DNA of 64,000 nucleotides from Pedobacter helvus (lineage in GTDB: Bacteria; Bacteroidota; Bacteroidia; Sphingobacteriales; Sphingobacteriaceae), in assembly GCF_005925325.1 (NCBI RefSeq), contig NZ_SRMP01000007.1:1-64000 (forward strand), given 5' to 3'. Shown here in pieces: positions 60,187 to 64,000 of this stretch (position 1 is the stretch's first letter; the number at the start of each line of letters is the position of its first letter). Both the position numbers and the translations under genes were made by a program. The notes under the pieces were generated by a model. It was given only the letters and a program-made list of their open reading frames with translations, did not search any database and had not been told where the DNA came from.

Positions 60187-61626
60187 TTAAAGCTTAATCA
60201 CTTTCATTTTTGGCACTAGGGATTTCATCACTATCCAAGCAATTAAATAAGCTACCGCACAAAATGAGAAGATGATAAAATAACCTGCTTCAATTCCTTG
60301 AAAACCCATGAATTTCATTTGCGTATTTGCAGAATAATCAAATAATACCCCAGAACCTTTGTTGATGATCGTTGAACCTAGACCGCCGGCTAAACCACCA
60401 ATACCAGTAACCGTTGCGATGGCTTTTTTAGGAAAACTATCGCCAATGGTAGAGAATATATTTGCCGACCAAGATTGATGGGCTGCGCCAGCAATACCAA
60501 TAATAATTACCGGAATCCAATAGGAAATATGTCCTAATGGCTGTGTAAACAAGGCCAAAAGTGGAAAAAAGGCAAAGATAAGCATCGCTTTCATACGACC
60601 TTCATAAGGGTTCATTTTCTTTTTGTCTACAAAGAAACTTGGTAACCAACCACCAAAAATTGATAATAAGGTAATGGCATATAAAATGAAAATCGCTAAC
60701 TGTCCTTCTGTATCAGATGATTTGATATTATAAACTTCCGATAGGTATGCTGGCATCCAGAATAGATAAAACCACCAAACGCCATCAGTCATAAATTTAC
60801 CAAAAACGAAGGCCCAAGTTTGTTTATAGCTGAAACATTTAGCAAAGGATAGTTTCTTTTCATCATTAGGTAAAGCTTCTACCTGGACTTGCAATTCTTC
60901 GTCCTGATTAATGTAGGCTAATTCTTCAGCATTTACTCTTGTATTGGCATCAGGTTTTTTATAGTAAAATACCCAAAAACCCATCCACACGAAACCCAAC
61001 GCACCGATGATGATGAAGGACATTTCCCATCCATAGTATTTTGCAATTACTGGAATAGTTAATGGAGCTGCTAAAGCACCAATGGTTGCACCAGCATTAA
61101 AAATACTAGTTGCTAATGCCCTATCTTTCTTAGGAAAATATTCTGCTGTTGCTTTAATGGCCGCCGGAAAGTTACCCGCCTCACCTACCGCCAATACAAA
61201 ACGGGCGAAAATGAAAAGTGTTACACTTACATTAATGATTAATGCAACATCATTTACCTGCTCAATGGCATGCTTTGCTCCTTCAAATCCTACAAACCAA
61301 TTTCCAGTAATGATGCCAGAAGTTGCGATACCGCAGAATGCATGTAAAACAGCACCTACAGACCAAACTCCAATGGCCCAAAGGAAACCTTTTTTGGTAT
61401 CCATCCAATCTACAAAACGACCAGCCAATAACATACTAACTGCATAGAAAATAGAGAACAAAGCTGTAATGTTTCCATAATCGTTATTTGTCCAATGAAA
61501 TTCTGGGCTAATGAAATCTTTCCACGTTAACGAAAGTACTTGCCTGTCTAAATAGTTAATGGTTGTTGCAAAAAACAATAGCGCACAAATGGTCCATCTG
61601 TATTTGCTCGGTTTAACTTGGTTCAT
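60187..61626 (-). CDS. ExuT-like MFS hexuronate transporter
   Basis: About 479 residues from the ATG at 61626. The frame is open to 61695, but those bases overlap a dispersed repeat (61672-61723). Twelve membrane segments of the anion:cation symporter (ACS) family: YRWTICALLFFATTINYLDRQVLSL opens the first helix, and AVGEAGNFPAAIKATAEYFPKKDRALATSIFNAGATIGALAAP is the cytoplasmic loop signature. The substrate is probably galacturonate or glucuronate, as the neighbours are uxaC, kdgK and eda. It is inner-membrane. Confidence 0.88.
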   Translation of the reverse strand: MNQVKPSKYRWTICALLFFATTINYLDRQVLSLTWKDFISPEFHWTNNDYGNITALFSIFYAVSMLLAGRFVDWMDTKKGFLWAIGVWSVGAVLHAFCGIATSGIITGNWFVGFEGAKHAIEQVNDVALIINVSVTLFIFARFVLAVGEAGNFPAAIKATAEYFPKKDRALATSIFNAGATIGALAAPLTIPVIAKYYGWEMSFIIIGALGFVWMGFWVFYYKKPDANTRVNAEELAYINQDEELQVQVEALPNDEKKLSFAKCFSYKQTWAFVFGKFMTDGVWWFYLFWMPAYLSEVYNIKSSDTEGQLAIFILYAITLLSIFGGWLPSFFVDKKKMNPYEGRMKAMLIFAFFPLLALFTQPLGHISYWIPVIIIGIAGAAHQSWSANIFSTIGDSFPKKAIATVTGIGGLAGGLGSTIINKGSGVLFDYSANTQMKFMGFQGIEAGYFIIFSFCAVAYLIAWIVMKSLVPKMKVIKL

Positions 61627-61671
61627 TTTGGTTATTTGGTTTATCCCGAAATTATCGGAGGTTAATTGTTT

Positions 61672-61723
61672 AAAGCCCCTCTCTGCCTTTGGCATCTCTC
61701 CCCAAAAGGGAGAGAAAATTGCT
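61672..61723. repeat. Dispersed palindromic repeat (CTCTCTGCC family), single arm
   Basis: AAAGCCCCTCTCTGCCTTTG, then GCATCTCTCCCCAAAAGGGA and GAGAAAATTGCTT, resemble the left arm at 13854-13892. It spans most of the eda/transporter gap and overlaps the extended transporter reading frame, supporting the start at 61626. Confidence 0.6.
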
Positions 61724-61747
61724 TAGGAATGTCAGTGCTTATTAATT

Positions 61748-62413
61748 CTAGTTTCTTACTTTTTCTATAATTTCAAAAGTCTTTTTAGTTAAAGACTCAA
61801 TTTTTTCGTAATCGCGTTGCTCGATGACTGGCTTGCTTACTAGTTTGCTGCCCATGCCTACCGCACAAACGCCAGCTTTAAACCAGCTAGAAATGTTGTT
61901 TTCTTCAATCTCAACCCCTCCAGTTGGCACAAATAATTGACCTTGGAATAATTCTCTGATTGAAGAAAGGAAATCTGGGCCCAAAATATTTGCTGGGAAT
62001 AATTTAATGATACCTGCTTGGTGTTGTTGCGCCAAATCGATTTCTGTTGGTGTCATACAACCTGGGATCCAAAGCAAACCTGCTTCATGAGTAACTTCAG
62101 CAACTTCTGGATTTACAATTGGACAAACAATAAAATCTGCCCCTGCAGCGATAAAATCTTTAGCTTGTTCTGCACTTTTAATTGTTCCAATGCCTAAGAA
62201 CAGATCTTGCATTTCGGTTTTAAGTGCTTCCTTAAAAATTTTGAAGTTTTCTAAAGCTGCCGCACCTCTGTTGGTATATTCGAAAACACGAACGCCTCCT
62301 TTATACAGTGCCCTAATAATTTCTAAGCTGATTTGAGCATCTTCGTAATAAAATAGCGGCAACAATCCTTGGTTTTGTATCGCTTGTATAGTGGTTTCTT
62401 TATTCTTAGTCAT
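61748..62413 (-). CDS. eda: KDPG/KHG aldolase (2-dehydro-3-deoxyphosphogluconate aldolase)
   Basis: About 221 residues, class I aldolase of the KDPG family. The Schiff-base Lys lies in IIKLFPANILGPDFLSSI; FLGIGTIKSAEQAKDFIAAGADFIVCPIVNPEV and LFVPTGGVEIEENNISSWF are typical. It splits KDPG into pyruvate and glyceraldehyde 3-phosphate. The start at 62413 is used; the frame continues to 62503 but that extension lies inside kdgK and is atypical. It overlaps kdgK by 8 bp (ATGACTAA), so the two are coupled. Confidence 0.93.
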   Translation of the reverse strand: MTKNKETTIQAIQNQGLLPLFYYEDAQISLEIIRALYKGGVRVFEYTNRGAAALENFKIFKEALKTEMQDLFLGIGTIKSAEQAKDFIAAGADFIVCPIVNPEVAEVTHEAGLLWIPGCMTPTEIDLAQQHQAGIIKLFPANILGPDFLSSIRELFQGQLFVPTGGVEIEENNISSWFKAGVCAVGMGSKLVSKPVIEQRDYEKIESLTKKTFEIIEKVRN

Positions 62414-63419
62414 TTTGGGCAATAGTCTGGTGAATGTCTTGAACAGTTGCAGTGGTACAATCGCTTGGAATGTACAATTTGTTATAAGCAGCGCCGGTTG
62501 CAAACTCTAAAATTTGCTGAGGCTCATGCTGATTGTAGAAGCCATAAATTAAGCCTCCCATGTAGCAATCACCACTTCCAACACGGTCTAAAATTTGTTC
62601 CGAAAGATATTCCTTCGATACAAATAATTGATTTTCAGTAAACAAAGTAGTATAATATCTGATACCCGCTTTGTAATCAAACCTAAAAGTATTGGCTACA
62701 TGTTTACATTTCGGAAACTTAGCAATGATTTCCTTTGAAGTAATTTCGGCCTGTTTAAGATAGTTTTCTTTGGTATCAATCTCTACAATATCCAATGGCA
62801 AAGTAATACCTAACATTCTTTCAGCTGCCCAAATATTTCCCATTACCAAATCACAGTACTCTACCAAGCCAGGAACAATATCAATTGGCTCTTTGCCAAA
62901 TTTCCAAAGCTTTGCTCTGTAATTTAAGTCGATAGAAATGGTAATACCTCGTTCGCTAGCTGCTTTTACGGCTTCTAAACAAATATCTGCTGCATCTTGA
63001 TTTAACGCCGGGCAAATAGCACTGAAATGAAACCAAGATACATCTTGAAAAATCTCATCCCAGTTTAAAGTTCCAGGTTTAATGCTAGCGAAAGATGAAT
63101 TAGCTCTATCGTAGATTACCCCTGCATTTTTGAGATCCTTACCTTTTGGCAAATAATACAAACCCAATCTATCGCCACTTAATTGTATTCTCGAAGAATC
63201 GATGTTGCATTTGTTAACGTAGTTGATGATTTGCTCTGACATAAAATTATCAGGCAATGCCGAAAAATAGGCCGATGGAACTTCCCAAAGCGCCAATGCT
63301 GTAGCCACGTTCAATTCTGCGCCACCAACATAAAAAGGTAATTGATTATCTGCTAACCATTGCCCATCGGTATCTGGACAAATGCGCAACAATAATTCCC
63401 CAAAACTTAAAACTTTCAT
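62406..63419 (-). CDS. kdgK: 2-dehydro-3-deoxygluconokinase (KdgK, PfkB family)
   Basis: A 337-residue PfkB sugar kinase. The N-terminal MKVLSFGELLLRICPD and YVGGAELNVATALALW, and the C-terminal LDRVGSGDCYMGGLIYGF with its catalytic Asp, are characteristic. It phosphorylates KDG to KDPG, which eda then cleaves. It lies between uxaC and eda. The region before its ATG is a repeat element (63424-63550), the same family as the one before pgl. Confidence 0.92.
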   Translation of the reverse strand: MKVLSFGELLLRICPDTDGQWLADNQLPFYVGGAELNVATALALWEVPSAYFSALPDNFMSEQIINYVNKCNIDSSRIQLSGDRLGLYYLPKGKDLKNAGVIYDRANSSFASIKPGTLNWDEIFQDVSWFHFSAICPALNQDAADICLEAVKAASERGITISIDLNYRAKLWKFGKEPIDIVPGLVEYCDLVMGNIWAAERMLGITLPLDIVEIDTKENYLKQAEITSKEIIAKFPKCKHVANTFRFDYKAGIRYYTTLFTENQLFVSKEYLSEQILDRVGSGDCYMGGLIYGFYNQHEPQQILEFATGAAYNKLYIPSDCTTATVQDIHQTIAQND

Positions 63420-63423
63420 TTTT

Positions 63424-63550
63424 ACCCCCTAGGCCCCTAAAGGGGACCTTAGTTAATTTAAATATTTTACATCTACCCGCTAAAATTCCAATTTCAAGAT
63501 GGAATATGTTTAACACCTTGTCAACATTACCCCTTTAGGGGGTTAGGGGT
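63424..63550. repeat. CCCCTAAAGGGG repeat element spanning the uxaC-kdgK gap
   Basis: ACCCCCTAGGCCCCTAAAGG, then GGACCT (63424-63449), and ACCCCTTTAGGGGGTTAGGG with GT (63529-63550) are inverted arms about 80 bp apart. One arm ends 4 bp before the kdgK ATG, the other begins 1 bp from the uxaC stop. It is structured like the zwf-pgl element but with different internal sequence. Confidence 0.75.
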
Positions 63551-63551
63551 A

Positions 63552-64000
63552 TTAAAAGCTAAAATAGGCTTTTGCATTGTTATAACAAATATTTTCAACT
63601 AATTGGCTAACCAATTTTATATCATTTGGGATTTCTCCGTTTTCAATATCTGTACCGAATAAATCGCACAAAATACGACGGAAATACTCGTGTCTAGGAA
63701 ATGAAAGGAAACTTCTAGAATCGGTTAACATACCAACAAACTGACTTAACAAGCCCATATTTGATAAGGCATTAATTTGTTTGATCATGCCATCTTTTTG
63801 GTCTAAAAACCACCATCCAGAACCCCACTGCACTTTTCCAGCTACGGTACCATCCTGATAATTACCAATCATGGTCGCCATTAACTCGTTATCTGCCGGA
63901 TTTAAGTTGTACAAAATAGTTTTAGCCAATTTATTACCAGCATCTAACTTATTTAAGAATTTAGACAGTTGTCTACCTTGTGAGAAGTCTCCGATAGAAT
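63552..64000 (-). CDS. uxaC: Uronate (glucuronate) isomerase UxaC, C-terminal part
   Basis: The frame is open to the window edge, so the 5' part is missing. About 149 C-terminal residues are seen: [104 protein letters not shown]. These are UxaC signatures. It isomerises glucuronate/galacturonate to fructuronate/tagaturonate, the entry step of hexuronate catabolism, upstream of kdgK and eda. An apparent start at 63929 is an internal TTG, not the true start. Confidence 0.93.
   Translation of the reverse strand, partial: SIGDFSQGRQLSKFLNKLDAGNKLAKTILYNLNPADNELMATMIGNYQDGTVAGKVQWGSGWWFLDQKDGMIKQINALSNMGLLSQFVGMLTDSRSFLSFPRHEYFRRILCDLFGTDIENGEIPNDIKLVSQLVENICYNNAKAYFSF

Noticed and set aside
61627..61695. 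Longer N-terminus of the ExuT-like transporter
   Set aside because: It overlaps a dispersed repeat and is unlike ACS transporters; the ATG at 61626 fits.
62414..62503. Longer N-terminus of eda
   Set aside because: It lies wholly within kdgK and does not resemble aldolases; the start at 62413 matches the family.

Overview
The window is AT-rich chromosomal DNA from a Bacteroidota bacterium, most likely a Sphingobacteriaceae (Pedobacter-like) species. The inference rests on many matches to the Bacteroidota promoter (TTTG-N19-TAnnTTTG), a GLPGLI-family protein, futalosine-pathway menaquinone genes, the ligase-associated DNA-damage proteins, and many small secreted proteins and lipoproteins with N-termini typical of the phylum. 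Apart from a transposase fragment at the left edge there is no prophage, integron, CRISPR array or intact insertion sequence. The region is mostly core genome.

Layout. 1-4.4 kb: dead transposase tail, histone-deacetylase-like protein, bestrophin, kynureninase and a DEDDh exonuclease. 4.6-8.5 kb: paired DUF3857/transglutaminase-like secreted proteins. 8.5-13.5 kb: three exported thioredoxin-fold proteins, an NlpC/P60 lipoprotein and mutS. 14-17.6 kb: small genes (2H phosphoesterase, Lys-rich protein, lipoprotein, receiver-only response regulator, CBS protein). 17.6-20.2 kb: mqnA, a phosphatase and mqnE. 20.4-27 kb: thioesterase, MATE pump with a possible leader peptide, ddl, then PASTA protein, mltG, thioesterase and YihY. 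27.5-29.7 kb: tRNA-Ser, a pair of paralogous membrane proteins, pdeM, trx. 29.9-33.1 kb: the thrS-infC-rpmI-rplT operon. 33.4-43.5 kb: GLPGLI protein, LutA-like protein, UMF1 transporter, recQ, a TolB/amidohydrolase fusion, mgtE. 43.6-50.9 kb: DUF3307/SatD pair facing the ligase-associated repair genes (exonuclease, ligase, helicase). 51.1-55.8 kb: glucokinase-like gene, gnd, zwf and pgl (glucose phosphorylation plus oxidative pentose phosphate pathway). 55.9-58.4 kb: secreted proteins and a candidate sRNA. 58.5-64 kb: hexuronate catabolism (uxaC, kdgK, eda, an ExuT-like transporter) followed by a GapN-like dehydrogenase.

The non-coding DNA holds the least expected signals. (1) Three promoters for secreted proteins (genes starting at 15748, 56692 and 58049) each carry GAG-type repeats at the same three distances from the -7 box, 21 bp apart. 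This looks like a LytTR-type regulon. (2) Six alternating TATCGG/CCGATA half-sites fill the gap in front of a SatD-family gene whose product has cyclase-like motifs and a C-terminal helix-turn-helix. (3) An 11-codon ORF (MKFIAVRIRIA) follows a promoter ahead of the MATE gene and resembles macrolide-arrest leader peptides. (4) A promoter and terminator only about 70 nt apart mark a likely sRNA at 58288-58356. (5) Two consensus promoters sit so close to start codons that the mRNAs should be leaderless. (6) Several families of short palindromic repeats occupy gaps between genes, and one appears to have become the N-terminal codons of the UMF1 transporter.

Everything was read by eye. Functional names are family recognitions, and the regulatory calls are inferences from sequence pattern.
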